Source: Verrucomicrobiales bacterium (GTDB lineage Bacteria; Verrucomicrobiota; Verrucomicrobiia; Verrucomicrobiales; DEV007). Taken from it: a stretch of DNA of 41,355 bases. The notes under the pieces were generated by a model. That model made no database searches, was not told the origin of the DNA, and was given only the letters and a program-made list of their open reading frames with translations. Where the stretch lies: the NCBI GenBank assembly GCA_022361255.1, contig JAKSBG010000438.1, positions 1 through 41,355 on the forward strand. The letters are read 5' to 3'. A program made the translations under genes and the position numbers. Shown piece by piece: positions 29,547 through 38,994 of this stretch (position 1 is its first letter; every line of letters begins with the position of its first letter).

Positions 29547-30097
29547 GTTGTTGCCTCCTTCTGCATTTTTGATTCTACACAGTTGGCCAGCTGACCCCTC
29601 AACCTTTTCAGGCGCATGTAGAAGGCGGCGGCGGACGATCCCGCCTCCCGGGCAAGTTCTTTGACTTTCACTCCCGGGGTGTAGGCGAGTGTGAGAAAGT
29701 CACGATGCTTAGCGGGCAGATCTGCCAGGCAAATTTGGAGAGCTTCCCGCTCCGCAGATCGGGTATCGAATTCTTCCGCCCCTTCTTCGGCCATCAGCTC
29801 CATGACATCCTCACGAAAAACGAGTCGGTCTCGCGCCATTTTACGGCGGTAGGCGAGTGCCTCGAAACGGGCGATAACGCAGGCCCACTTCATAAAATTC
29901 GTCTCCGGATCGTACTGGTCGAATTTTCTCCAGATCACGATTGCGGTTTGCTGCAGGACTTCGTCCGTGTCGACCGCGGTGGGGAGAAGAGAACGAATGA
30001 AACGCCGCAAGTCGGGTTCGTAGTGAGCGAAGCGCGCCACAAAGTTTTCGTAGCGGGTGTCGTCGTCAGAAGGGGTGTTGTTATCGCGGAGTTCCAT
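29543..30097 (-). CDS. ECF-family RNA polymerase sigma factor
   Basis: FVARFAHYEPDLRRFIRSLLPTAVDTDEVLQQTAIVIWRKFDQYDPETNFMKWACVIARFEALAYRRK; sigma4-like CLADLPAKHRDFLTLAYTPGVKVKELAREAGSSAAAFYMRLKRLR; 4-bp overlap with the FecR-like gene. Confidence 0.9.
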   Translation of the reverse strand: MELRDNNTPSDDDTRYENFVARFAHYEPDLRRFIRSLLPTAVDTDEVLQQTAIVIWRKFDQYDPETNFMKWACVIARFEALAYRRKMARDRLVFREDVMELMAEEGAEEFDTRSAEREALQICLADLPAKHRDFLTLAYTPGVKVKELAREAGSSAAAFYMRLKRLRGQLANCVESKMQKEATT

Positions 30098-30145
30098 TTC
30101 CTCATTTTACCACTTCCGCCGGTGGAAAAAACTAACGCGACAGGC

Positions 30146-31585
30146 TCACTTTTTCTTCATGCGAGCCTCGGCCTCTTCTCCGAGACGAAGAAATTCTTCG
30201 ACACCTTCTTTTGTCAGGATCGGATCCCCGGTTTCCTCACGCCACCTCAGGAGAGCCGATTTGAGTTCGGCTATCATCCCGGTGTGATCCGGGCTGTCGA
30301 TCAGATTGACGAATTCCACCGGATCATTGTCGAGATCATAGAATTCCCACTCGGGTGGATTCGTGTATCGCCGAAACGCCTTTCCTGCGGGTTGGTCGCG
30401 ATATTTGTCCGTCTCCGCGAATTTACCTACCGGATCGCCGTCGACACGGTCGATTGGTTTTCCGGTTCCGGCGAGCTGATTGTGAATCAGTTTGTAACGC
30501 TGATTCCTGATGGCGCGCCGGGGGAAAAATCCGCGGTTTCCGTGGTAGTGAAACTCTCCGACAAGATGAGTGCGCCAGTCAGACGGCGGGATGGCATTGG
30601 TCAGGGTGGTTCGCAGAGATGTCCCGTGGAATTCGGGTGTATCTGCTACGCCTGCGGCATCGAGAATCGTAGGAGCGATATCGGCCGCGGATACGAGTGC
30701 GAGGCTTTCGATGTTCTGCTGCGCCACTCCGGGCCAGCGCACGATGAAGGGAACGCGCAGGCCGGACTCGTAGCAGGTTGTTTTTCCCCGACTGAAAGGA
30801 GGTCCATGATCTCCCAGGAAAATGACAAGAGTATTTTCGGCGTGACCGGATTTCTCCAATTCATCCAGCAGAAATCCGATGCCGCGGTCCAGTCGGAGAA
30901 TGGTGTTGTAGTAGTTGGACACCCTCTCTCTGGCGATCGGTTCATCGAATCCCTGGAAGTCCCATCCCGGCACGGTATCCTCTGCGATGGGCGTTTCGGG
31001 AATGCCCTTCCATTGAGCCGGAAAGACCGGTTTCCCGGTTTTCTTTTCCTTCCAGACATGGGGATCGGAATAGTTCACCATGAGAAAGAACGGGCGATCG
31101 CTTTCTGCGTGGAGAAAAGGAGCGGCACGCTTGGCGACATCTCTTACATCGCGGGTATCATGACGTTTGGGACGGTAGTCGAAAGGAAAGCTGGACTCGG
31201 GGTTCACGTGCAGCTTTCCAAGAATGCCGGTACGGTATCCGGCTTCTTTGAGCCAGCGGGGGAGATTCTTTCCCACCTGATCCGGAGAGAGCACAAAACC
31301 GGCATTCGCCAGTCCAATTTGTCCTGTGGTGTGGGGATAGAAACCGGTAAACATCGAGGATCGCGACGAGCTGCAGCTCGCTTGCGTGACATAGGCCGTT
31401 CGGTAGCGAACTCCCCCGGAGGCGAGCTTGTCAATATGTGGAGTCTGAATGTAGGGGTCCCCGTAGCAGGAGAGTTGAAGGCCCAGATCATCCGCAGTGA
31501 TGAGGAGAATATTCGGCTGTTCACTGGAATAGGACAGGCCGGTCGCAGAGAGAAGAATGAGGAGGAAAAGAGGTAGAGATTTCAT
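30146..31585 (-). CDS. Sulfatase (heparan N-sulfatase-like), secreted
   Basis: MKSLPLFLLILLSATGLSYSSEQPNILLITADDLGLQLSCYG; FGly-type motif CSSSR; FLGDHGPPFSRGKTT. Confidence 0.92.
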   Translation of the reverse strand: MKSLPLFLLILLSATGLSYSSEQPNILLITADDLGLQLSCYGDPYIQTPHIDKLASGGVRYRTAYVTQASCSSSRSSMFTGFYPHTTGQIGLANAGFVLSPDQVGKNLPRWLKEAGYRTGILGKLHVNPESSFPFDYRPKRHDTRDVRDVAKRAAPFLHAESDRPFFLMVNYSDPHVWKEKKTGKPVFPAQWKGIPETPIAEDTVPGWDFQGFDEPIARERVSNYYNTILRLDRGIGFLLDELEKSGHAENTLVIFLGDHGPPFSRGKTTCYESGLRVPFIVRWPGVAQQNIESLALVSAADIAPTILDAAGVADTPEFHGTSLRTTLTNAIPPSDWRTHLVGEFHYHGNRGFFPRRAIRNQRYKLIHNQLAGTGKPIDRVDGDPVGKFAETDKYRDQPAGKAFRRYTNPPEWEFYDLDNDPVEFVNLIDSPDHTGMIAELKSALLRWREETGDPILTKEGVEEFLRLGEEAEARMKKK

Positions 31586-31596
31586 TTCAACCGGAA

Positions 31597-34083
31597 TTAT
31601 CTGGAGCGGAAAATTTCGCTCGTCAACGACTCCATTACTATCGTGCGAAGCCCATAGTTGTCCGCTTTCACTTTTTCGAAAAGGTCATCGATTTCAAACT
31701 GGTCGGCCGGTTCCATGTGCCGACCGGTGGAGTAAGCGAGAAGCATTTCGATGAGGTGGCGGGTGAAAGGATCCTTCCGGTGTTTTGCCAGAGTGGATTT
31801 GAATTCCCGGAAGTTTTGGAAAGACTCCCCTGAAGGCAATTCGCTTGCCGTATCAATTTTCGGTGCGGTCTTGGCCCCTTTTGGTTTTGGATAAGAGGTG
31901 CGCCAGCGCCCGACCGGGTCGAACGATTCCATACTGAATCCCAGCGGATCGATTTTTCGATGGCATTCGTAGCAGGTCGAATCCTCGCTGTGTTTTGCCA
32001 ACTTTTCGCGGATGGTGGTTGCTCCGCTGACGTCGGACTCGATGGCGGGAACCTCGTCCGGAGGGGGAGGGGGCTGGACTCCGAGAATGTTCTCAAGGAC
32101 AAAAATCCCTCTCGTGACCGGCGATGTTTCGACACCGTTAGCGCTTACGGTTTGTACTGCGGCCATGCCGAGAACTCCGCCGCGCTGTCCGTTATCGGGC
32201 AGGGAAACTTTCTGGAAGCCATCTTTGAGGCGGAGTTTGTCTTTCGCGGGGAGCTTGTAGTGCTTTGCCAGTTTTTTGTCTACGAAGGTGTAGTCGGAAT
32301 CAAGAAAATCAGTGACCGGCTTGTTCGTTGCGAGGAGATGACGAAAGAACAGCCGTGCCTCCTGCTTCATCGAAGCGGGGAGGTTTTCGGCGTAGTAGCT
32401 GAGAGCGGCCTTGCGCGGAGGGGGAAGGTTTCCGATTTCGCGGAGATTCAGCCAGCTGTCGAGAAAGCCATGAATGAACTCGTCGCTGCGTTTGTCGGCG
32501 AGAAGTCGGGTAATCTGTTTCCGGAGCCCTTTGTTCGTCGTGAGGGAGTTGTCACGGGCTGCCTGAAAGAGCTCTTTGTCCGGTGGCGCAGCCCAGAGTG
32601 CGTAAGACAGTCGCGTCGCGAGATCATGGGGGCGTAGATGTTTTTCCTCTTCTTCTGTAATTTCGCTCAGGTAGAGAAAGGACGGAGAGCAGAGAATCAT
32701 TTTGATCGTATCGAGTGCGGCCTGGCGGGGAGCTGCTTTCTCAGCGATGCGTTTCTGATAAATCGTTTCGATCTGTTTTTGATCCGCTTCGTCGAGAGGG
32801 CGCCGGTAGGCCCGTCTCGCAAAATCGCGCAGCTGCCCGAGTGCTTTTTCCGCCTGAAATCCCCCTTTTCCGAAAACAGCAACTTCCTCCTTCGAGCCTC
32901 CTTCTTCTGCAAGAGGACCATGGACTTTGATTTCATTGATCCGGATATGAGGAAGTTTTCCCTGCCTCAGAATGTGGGCGCGACCTACACCGGACCGCGA
33001 GGTTTTGCCCTCGAATTCGTCTTTGTAGCGCTTGTTGATGGTGATGACAGAGGCACGGGATTCGTAGGGCCCGTTCGGGAAAATGAAGCGGGGGGTCTGC
33101 CCTTTCTCCAGCCAGACTTTCATTTTCAGCCATTCTTCTTTGTCATCGGGCACGAGCGTTTTTGCGAGGACGGGTTCAATTGCCTGCGGGTAGTGGATGT
33201 GACCTTTCGTGACGTCGCCGGGGACGATGCCCATCTGGAAGGGTTCCGAAAAGTCGATGCCGAAAATCTCCGGATCGTAGTGAGTGTCCCGGTGCATCGC
33301 TTTGGCGAGGACCTCGATTTCGTAAAGGCCGGAAACGGGAACGCCTTCCAGGAAATCTTCGATGTGACCGTAGCCGCCCTGCCGCGTGTCGGAGTCAGGT
33401 TGCTCGTAGAGACAGAGATATTTGAAATTGAAAACCGATTTGTGCGAGCCGGTGAGCTCCTCATACTGAACGAAGTTGTCTTTGAAATGCCAGGTTTCCG
33501 GTTCCATGGCCGGTTTGCCGAGCCGGAGCTCGACGAGTCGCTGCGCGGAATGGAAATACTGATCGACGAGAAATCCGGACGTGACGAGACTGGCACCAAT
33601 GTTGTCGAGATGGTGGCTTGTATTCTCTTTGGGGAAATCAGCTGTCAAGCCGAGCGTGTCGACGCGGCGGCCGAAGAGCGCCTCAATCGTGTTTTCGTAT
33701 TCCCTCGATGAGAGTCGCCGCAGAACAGTGCGCGCACCGGTGCTTTCGAATTTGTCGCGGGCGGCCTCGATGCTCTGGCGGAGCGCGCGAATGACCGCGA
33801 GTCGCTCTTCGTCATCCGGTTGCTCTGCGTCTTTCGGCGGCATCTCCTTCAAGGTGACCTGATCGATAATCTCATCGGCAGTGATCAGGTCAGCCACGGA
33901 AGCGAGAGGGAATTCAAAAGCTTCGAAATCACGTTCCCCTTTCTGCACCGAGGAGTCGTGGCATTCCAGACAGTAGTTCCCGAGGAATTCGAAGAGAATT
34001 TTCTCGCGGGCGGCTTCATCATCCTTTGCCGCGAGGCTGCAGGAAAAGAGGCAAAGAAGTGCCGCTGTCGTTAGAATGCGCAT
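31597..34083 (-). CDS. DUF1592/DUF1588/DUF1585-type secreted protein
   Basis: MRILTTAALLCLFSCSLAA; FLGNYCLECHDSSVQKG; EMPPKDAEQP; TCYECHRKIDPLGFSMESFDPVGRWRT; DPFTRHLIEMLLAYSTGRHM. Confidence 0.9.
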   Translation of the reverse strand: MRILTTAALLCLFSCSLAAKDDEAAREKILFEFLGNYCLECHDSSVQKGERDFEAFEFPLASVADLITADEIIDQVTLKEMPPKDAEQPDDEERLAVIRALRQSIEAARDKFESTGARTVLRRLSSREYENTIEALFGRRVDTLGLTADFPKENTSHHLDNIGASLVTSGFLVDQYFHSAQRLVELRLGKPAMEPETWHFKDNFVQYEELTGSHKSVFNFKYLCLYEQPDSDTRQGGYGHIEDFLEGVPVSGLYEIEVLAKAMHRDTHYDPEIFGIDFSEPFQMGIVPGDVTKGHIHYPQAIEPVLAKTLVPDDKEEWLKMKVWLEKGQTPRFIFPNGPYESRASVITINKRYKDEFEGKTSRSGVGRAHILRQGKLPHIRINEIKVHGPLAEEGGSKEEVAVFGKGGFQAEKALGQLRDFARRAYRRPLDEADQKQIETIYQKRIAEKAAPRQAALDTIKMILCSPSFLYLSEITEEEEKHLRPHDLATRLSYALWAAPPDKELFQAARDNSLTTNKGLRKQITRLLADKRSDEFIHGFLDSWLNLREIGNLPPPRKAALSYYAENLPASMKQEARLFFRHLLATNKPVTDFLDSDYTFVDKKLAKHYKLPAKDKLRLKDGFQKVSLPDNGQRGGVLGMAAVQTVSANGVETSPVTRGIFVLENILGVQPPPPPDEVPAIESDVSGATTIREKLAKHSEDSTCYECHRKIDPLGFSMESFDPVGRWRTSYPKPKGAKTAPKIDTASELPSGESFQNFREFKSTLAKHRKDPFTRHLIEMLLAYSTGRHMEPADQFEIDDLFEKVKADNYGLRTIVMESLTSEIFRSR

Positions 34084-34135
34084 GGTATCGCAGAGTCCTT
34101 TCCGGGACTCCGGTTGCAGGAAAAGTAGACTCGAT

Positions 34136-35419
34136 TTACGAGAAAGTTCCCGTGCTCGTGCCAAAGGCATCCGTTTTGATGCCCATGCGCTGTGCCATCT
34201 CGAGATAGAGATTGCAGAGAGGAACCTTGTTGATGCCTTTTGACTCCACCTTGCGGAACTCCCCGTGTCGGTAGCCGCCGCCGGCGAGAATAACGGGAAG
34301 GTCTGAGTTGGTGTGGGAAGCTCCGTTCCCCATGCCGCTTCCGAAGATCACAGCAGTCGAATCGAGCAGGGTCTGGTCGCCGTCTTTGATCGCGGAAAGG
34401 CGGGTCAGGAACTGATTGAACTGCTCGATCTGATAGGTCTCCAGCGTGATCAAATTCGCGACTGTCTCTTCATCATTCCCATGGTGTGACATGCTGTGGT
34501 AAGACTTGTCGATTCCGAGATGTTGGGGGAGGAAGCATCCGCCGATTTCAAGCGTGGCAACACGGGTCGCATCGGTCTGCAGAGCCAGTGCGATCAGCTC
34601 ATACAGCATGGGGAGATCCTCGACCGTATTCGTGTTTGCAGGCTTTTCGAAAGGGGCTTCGGGCTTCGGTTCCTGCGCCCATTTCTTTCTCGCCTGCAGG
34701 CGCTTTTCGACATCGCGGATCGAGGAGAAATACTCGTCCAGTTTTTCGCGGTCCTCCCGGTTCACCTGCCTGGAGAGGCGGTTGGCATCGCCGAGAACAG
34801 AATCCAGGATCGAATCCTGGAGCCGGTTCTCCACGGATCGCTGCGCCCGGCGTTCCGGCGTATCGTCGACAAAGAGCTTTTCGAAGAGATCCGCCGGTCC
34901 TGTGATCGGAGGGACGCGAACACCTGAGCGGGTCCACGCAATCTGGCAGCCTCCGTGAATTCCTCCCTCCGAGCCGACCGTCAGTGACGGAAACCGGGTT
35001 TGCACGCCAACTTCATCCGCGATGAACTGGTCGATGGTAACGTTCCCGTCGGGGCGGTTTTTCGCCTCGGAGTGCAGCACGCCGGAAAGAAAGGAATGGA
35101 CCGCGAAGTGACCGCCTTTGACGCCGTGGTCGAGTCCGCGATAAAGGGTCATGTTTTTCCGGTTTTCCCGGAGCGGCTTGAGAAGCGTGGTTTCCTCATA
35201 GTTTTTTCCGGTGGTTTCCGGGAAAATACTCTTTTGCTGAAAACCGAGCAGGTTGCCGACGGCAACAAAGCGGGGGGCACCGATTCCGGCGCCACGGGTT
35301 GCCTGGACAGCCGCATTTCCCCCGGTGGATTTTGCGAGCAGGGAAGGAAGGCCGGGCAAAGCGAGGCTTGCCCCGACCGTTTTCAGCATAAAGCGACGGC
35401 GATTGATGGATCGATCCAT
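34136..35419 (-). CDS. DUF1552 domain-containing protein
   Basis: INRRRFMLKTVGASLALPGLPSLLA; HFAVHSFLSGVLHSEAKNRPDGNVTIDQFIADEVG; LPMLYELIALALQTDATRVATLEIGG. Confidence 0.9.
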   Translation of the reverse strand: MDRSINRRRFMLKTVGASLALPGLPSLLAKSTGGNAAVQATRGAGIGAPRFVAVGNLLGFQQKSIFPETTGKNYEETTLLKPLRENRKNMTLYRGLDHGVKGGHFAVHSFLSGVLHSEAKNRPDGNVTIDQFIADEVGVQTRFPSLTVGSEGGIHGGCQIAWTRSGVRVPPITGPADLFEKLFVDDTPERRAQRSVENRLQDSILDSVLGDANRLSRQVNREDREKLDEYFSSIRDVEKRLQARKKWAQEPKPEAPFEKPANTNTVEDLPMLYELIALALQTDATRVATLEIGGCFLPQHLGIDKSYHSMSHHGNDEETVANLITLETYQIEQFNQFLTRLSAIKDGDQTLLDSTAVIFGSGMGNGASHTNSDLPVILAGGGYRHGEFRKVESKGINKVPLCNLYLEMAQRMGIKTDAFGTSTGTFS

Positions 35420-35508
35420 GCAGAAACCATCGGCCCTCCCTCTCCCGGCGCAAGTAATGTCGGGGTCCGCTTTGACGTGTCGATCATTTTCCGATAGTTT
35501 CAGCCCCC

Positions 35509-36447
35509 ATGATTTTTAAAGCTTTCCCATTGGTCGCAATTGCCGTCTTTTTCTCGCTTGTTTCCACCCATGCGGAGGAAGATCGTCTCGTGCTTCTCGG
35601 GGCATCCTACGGCAAAAACGTTCTCGCGATTTGCGAAGCCGACGGGACTGTATTGTGGAAACATGACACCGAAGGCCCGCAGAAAGGGCATGCCGGTCAT
35701 CATGACGTTCACCTGCTCTCCAACGGGAATGTCCTCTTCCACGATTCGTGGACGGTGACGAAGGAAATTACGCCGGCGAAAGAAGTGATCTGGACCTACG
35801 ACAGTGCAAACAATGGAGGGAACAAGGGAAAGAAAGTGGACGTGCACGCATTCGCCCGTCTGGAGAATGGGAACACCGTGATCGTCGAGAGTTCGGTCGG
35901 ACGAATCATCCATGTGGATCCGTCAGGGAAGATTGTGAAGAGAATCCCGCTGGGCGAAGGGGGCAGAAAGAAGACGCGCCTCATGCGAATTCTCGACAAC
36001 GGCAATTACCTTGCCTGTGCCGAGAATCCCGGCGTAGTCACCGAGTATGACGGGGAAGGAAATATCGTCTGGGAATACGAAATCGGAACCCGCGTCTACG
36101 GAGCGATCCGGCTGAAAAACGGAAATACGATGATCTGTTCGGGCAGCGGCAACAGCGTGGTTGAGGTGAGTCCGGAGAAAGAAGTGGTCTGGAAAATTGA
36201 AAAAACCGTTCCCGGAACCGATATTCAGCTTGGCTGGATGACGACCCTGCAGGAGTTGCCCAACGGAAACATTGTCGTCGGAAACTGCCATGCCGGCGAA
36301 GGACAGCCCCAGATCTTTGAGATCACCAAAGACAAAGAAGTCGTCTGGGAATTTGATGAATGGGATCTCGTCGGCAATGGCCTTGCCTGCTGGCAAATTC
36401 TGGAGGGAGAGCAGGCAAAGCTGGTGCGCGGAAAGTTGGCGGACTGA
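35509..36447 (+). CDS. Secreted beta-propeller protein (PQQ/arylsulfotransferase-like repeats)
   Basis: Repeated LLSNGNVLF / LENGNTVIVES / LKNGNTMICSG / LPNGNIVVGN motifs with VIWTYD, IVWEYE and VVWEFD strands. Confidence 0.78.
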   Translation: MIFKAFPLVAIAVFFSLVSTHAEEDRLVLLGASYGKNVLAICEADGTVLWKHDTEGPQKGHAGHHDVHLLSNGNVLFHDSWTVTKEITPAKEVIWTYDSANNGGNKGKKVDVHAFARLENGNTVIVESSVGRIIHVDPSGKIVKRIPLGEGGRKKTRLMRILDNGNYLACAENPGVVTEYDGEGNIVWEYEIGTRVYGAIRLKNGNTMICSGSGNSVVEVSPEKEVVWKIEKTVPGTDIQLGWMTTLQELPNGNIVVGNCHAGEGQPQIFEITKDKEVVWEFDEWDLVGNGLACWQILEGEQAKLVRGKLAD

Positions 36448-36498
36448 ACCCTGTTCTGTCGAAGACCCAACCCTGTCAGGTCACTGACCCGACCCTGT
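36448..36498 (+). repeat. Dispersed 22-bp-phased ACCCTGT element, copy D
   Basis: ACCCTGT at 36448, 36470 and 36492 (exactly 22 bp apart); middle unit ACCCTGTCAGGTC. Confidence 0.85.
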
Positions 36499-37797
36499 TG
36501 ATTCCTCGTTAATGCCGTTTATCGCTTTCTCCAGCTCGATAAACTCCTCGAGAGCCTCCCCATCGATGCCTGACTTTTTGAGAGGGCGCTTTTCCTTCGG
36601 ATCGGCCTGCATGTCAAAAAAGCGACCGTCACCGTAGAGTTTCCAATCGGGAGAGCGGATCGCCTTTTTTCCGCGATGCTCGATGAAAACCCAGGGGCGT
36701 TGTCTTTCCCGGTTCCTGCCGAGCAGTAGAGGTGCAAAGCTGATTCCATCCCTTCTTACCCCGTCGGGTTCAGCCCCGGCCAGCTCTTCAAAAGTAGGCA
36801 ATAGGTCAGTCAGGTCGACCATTTCGTTGATGATCCGTCCCGGTTCAATTGTGCCCGGCCAGTTGGCAATGAAGGGGACCCTTGTTCCGGTGTCGTCCAG
36901 TTTGCCTTTTCCTCCGGGAACGATTTCACCGTTTTGAACCGAGACGACTTTCGGTCGAACCATTTTTCCGTTCCCGTCCACGGTGAGGTAGCTTTTCCCG
37001 GCGGTGCCGTTGTCAGTGGTGAATATCACGAGAGTATCTTCGCGAATGCCCATACGATTGAGGTGAAAGATGAGTCGGCCAACCATGTCGTCCATTGCAG
37101 CGGCCATTTCCGCGTAGTTCATCCAGCGACCATCTTTGTAGAAGGCAACGTGCTCATCTTTGAGGTCGTCGGTAACATCGTGACAGAGGGCCATTGAGTA
37201 GTAGGCGAAGAACGGCTTCCCTTCGTCATTGCTCCGCTCCATAAAATCGACAAGGAACTCGACATAGAGATCAGGTCCAAATTCTCCCGAAGTGTCATTC
37301 CTCAATTCGCCGTTCTGATAGATAAAAGGGTCATTGAATCGACCGCCTTCGTGCCAGCCGAAGAGTGCCCATTCGTCAAAACCGGTACGTTCCGGTTGTT
37401 TCAAATCGTCACGCATAAAACACAATTGCCATTTGCCCGCTACGGCGGTGGCGTAACCGGCTGCGCGCATCCGGTCTCCGATGGAGTGTCCTTCGGCAGC
37501 ATCCGGATAGTCTCCCCACTTCATGCCGGCTTTTCCAAAGCGGGTGGGATATTTGCCGGTCATCAGGGAAATGCGGGAGGGATGGCAAACCGGCATCGCA
37601 TAGCCGTGGGTGAATTTAGCTCCGCCTGCGGCGAGAGCGTCGATGTGAAGGGTCGGGTAGCTCTCGCCGCCGTAGGCGCCGATGACATCTGTGCCGACAT
37701 CATCAGCGAATATTAAGAGAATGTTAGGACGATCTGCGGCACTGAGCAGCCCCGTGCTAAGGGCGATAATGGCTATGAGAGTGAAAGGGGATTTCAT
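36481..37797 (-). CDS. Sulfatase, secreted
   Basis: MKSPFTLIAIIALSTGLLSAADRPNILLIFADDVGTDVIGAYGG; FGly motif CHPSR; IFTTDNGTAGKSYL. Confidence 0.93.
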   Translation of the reverse strand: MKSPFTLIAIIALSTGLLSAADRPNILLIFADDVGTDVIGAYGGESYPTLHIDALAAGGAKFTHGYAMPVCHPSRISLMTGKYPTRFGKAGMKWGDYPDAAEGHSIGDRMRAAGYATAVAGKWQLCFMRDDLKQPERTGFDEWALFGWHEGGRFNDPFIYQNGELRNDTSGEFGPDLYVEFLVDFMERSNDEGKPFFAYYSMALCHDVTDDLKDEHVAFYKDGRWMNYAEMAAAMDDMVGRLIFHLNRMGIREDTLVIFTTDNGTAGKSYLTVDGNGKMVRPKVVSVQNGEIVPGGKGKLDDTGTRVPFIANWPGTIEPGRIINEMVDLTDLLPTFEELAGAEPDGVRRDGISFAPLLLGRNRERQRPWVFIEHRGKKAIRSPDWKLYGDGRFFDMQADPKEKRPLKKSGIDGEALEEFIELEKAINGINEESTGSGQ

Positions 37798-37800
37798 GAT

Positions 37801-38994
37801 TCAGGGTAGTAAGGCATCGACGTCATCAAGTGAGACTTTCAAGATTTCCGTCTGAAGTTTGTTCCGGGAAAAAGCGATCCAGAGGGAGTCTTCATGTTCT
37901 ATTACATGAGGATACTGCAAACTGGCAATCCCTTTGGAAAACTTCTTCCAAATGCTCTCAAATCCGGCGGGCGCTTCCGGTGCAGGCATGTCGACGTGGG
38001 CCATGCGAATGAAGTTTTTCCCATCCTGACTGATCGACAAGTGGAGTTCTCTGCGCCCGATCCCGGGATTTGCATTGGACAGCATTACCCGGTAGCCCCG
38101 GCTTGTGGCGATTGCATAGATCTTGCTGGTGGAATTCGGAAAATTCGTCAATTGAGGGGTGTCCCAGGATTTTCCCATGTCGCGGGAAACCGAGTGAAAG
38201 AGCCGTTGTGAACCGCCGTTGTCCCGAAAAAGAGCGTTGAGTGTTTTGTCAGGCATTTGCCAGAAGATCGGTTCATCCGGGCGAAAGTTTTTTATCTCTC
38301 CAGTGCGCACCACGGGGTAGGCAGACCAGTCGTCGAGCGATTTTTTGCCGCCAATAAGAACGGTGACATTAAATCGCGCGTCCCGCCGTGTCATAATCCA
38401 TTCGCCCGAGGGGAGTTGCCGGGGTGGAAAGTTGTTGATCGCGTTATCGTAGACAGTGGATTCGAATTTCCACGAGTTGCTCTCCGGATTCCACCGGTAG
38501 GCCTTCAGTTGAAGCTCTTTATCAGTTCCGAATGCACCTTTGCCTTTGTAGTGAGCAGCAAGCGCAAGCAATTCTCCGTCGCGGACCCAAAGTCCGCGGG
38601 CAATATAGGCATAGGGTTCCTCGGGTGTGCCGGTCAGGGATTTGGCAGGTGCCCAGCTGAGTCCGTCAATGCTGGTGGAATATTTGATCTCCTGAGTCGG
38701 CCAGTCTTCGATCTGCGGACCATCACTCCAGATACACCAGAATTTTCCCGCATAATGGATGAGGTAGTTGTGGAGTTGGAGGCGCATGCGGTTCATCTCC
38801 AGTTTCTCCCCGGTGGAAAAACCGGGTGAATTTGCGACGGGATGAATCACGGCGTGATCGCCCTGAACCGTCGGCAAAGTGGTATAGTCGATCGCTTCCG
38901 GTTCGGTGCCTGAACCAGGCAGATTCAGGATGGCGAGCGGACCGGCGTTGGCTGCGAAGGGGATTAGAGCGATGATCAGTAGAATCCGATTCAT
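37801..38994 (-). CDS. Sialidase-like (BNR-type) beta-propeller, secreted
   Basis: IKYSTSIDGLSWAPAKSLTG, SVSRDMGKSWDTPQLTNFPN and LHLSISQDGKNFIRM Asp-box-like motifs; signal peptide MNRILLIIALIPFAANA. Confidence 0.72.
   Translation of the reverse strand: MNRILLIIALIPFAANAGPLAILNLPGSGTEPEAIDYTTLPTVQGDHAVIHPVANSPGFSTGEKLEMNRMRLQLHNYLIHYAGKFWCIWSDGPQIEDWPTQEIKYSTSIDGLSWAPAKSLTGTPEEPYAYIARGLWVRDGELLALAAHYKGKGAFGTDKELQLKAYRWNPESNSWKFESTVYDNAINNFPPRQLPSGEWIMTRRDARFNVTVLIGGKKSLDDWSAYPVVRTGEIKNFRPDEPIFWQMPDKTLNALFRDNGGSQRLFHSVSRDMGKSWDTPQLTNFPNSTSKIYAIATSRGYRVMLSNANPGIGRRELHLSISQDGKNFIRMAHVDMPAPEAPAGFESIWKKFSKGIASLQYPHVIEHEDSLWIAFSRNKLQTEILKVSLDDVDALLP

Noticed and set aside
29705-31576. 623-aa plus-strand ORF
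   Set aside because: Antisense to the ECF sigma factor and a clear sulfatase; shadow ORF from codon bias.
32638-33711. 357-aa plus-strand ORF
   Set aside because: Antisense to the DUF1592 gene; Phe-rich shadow frame.
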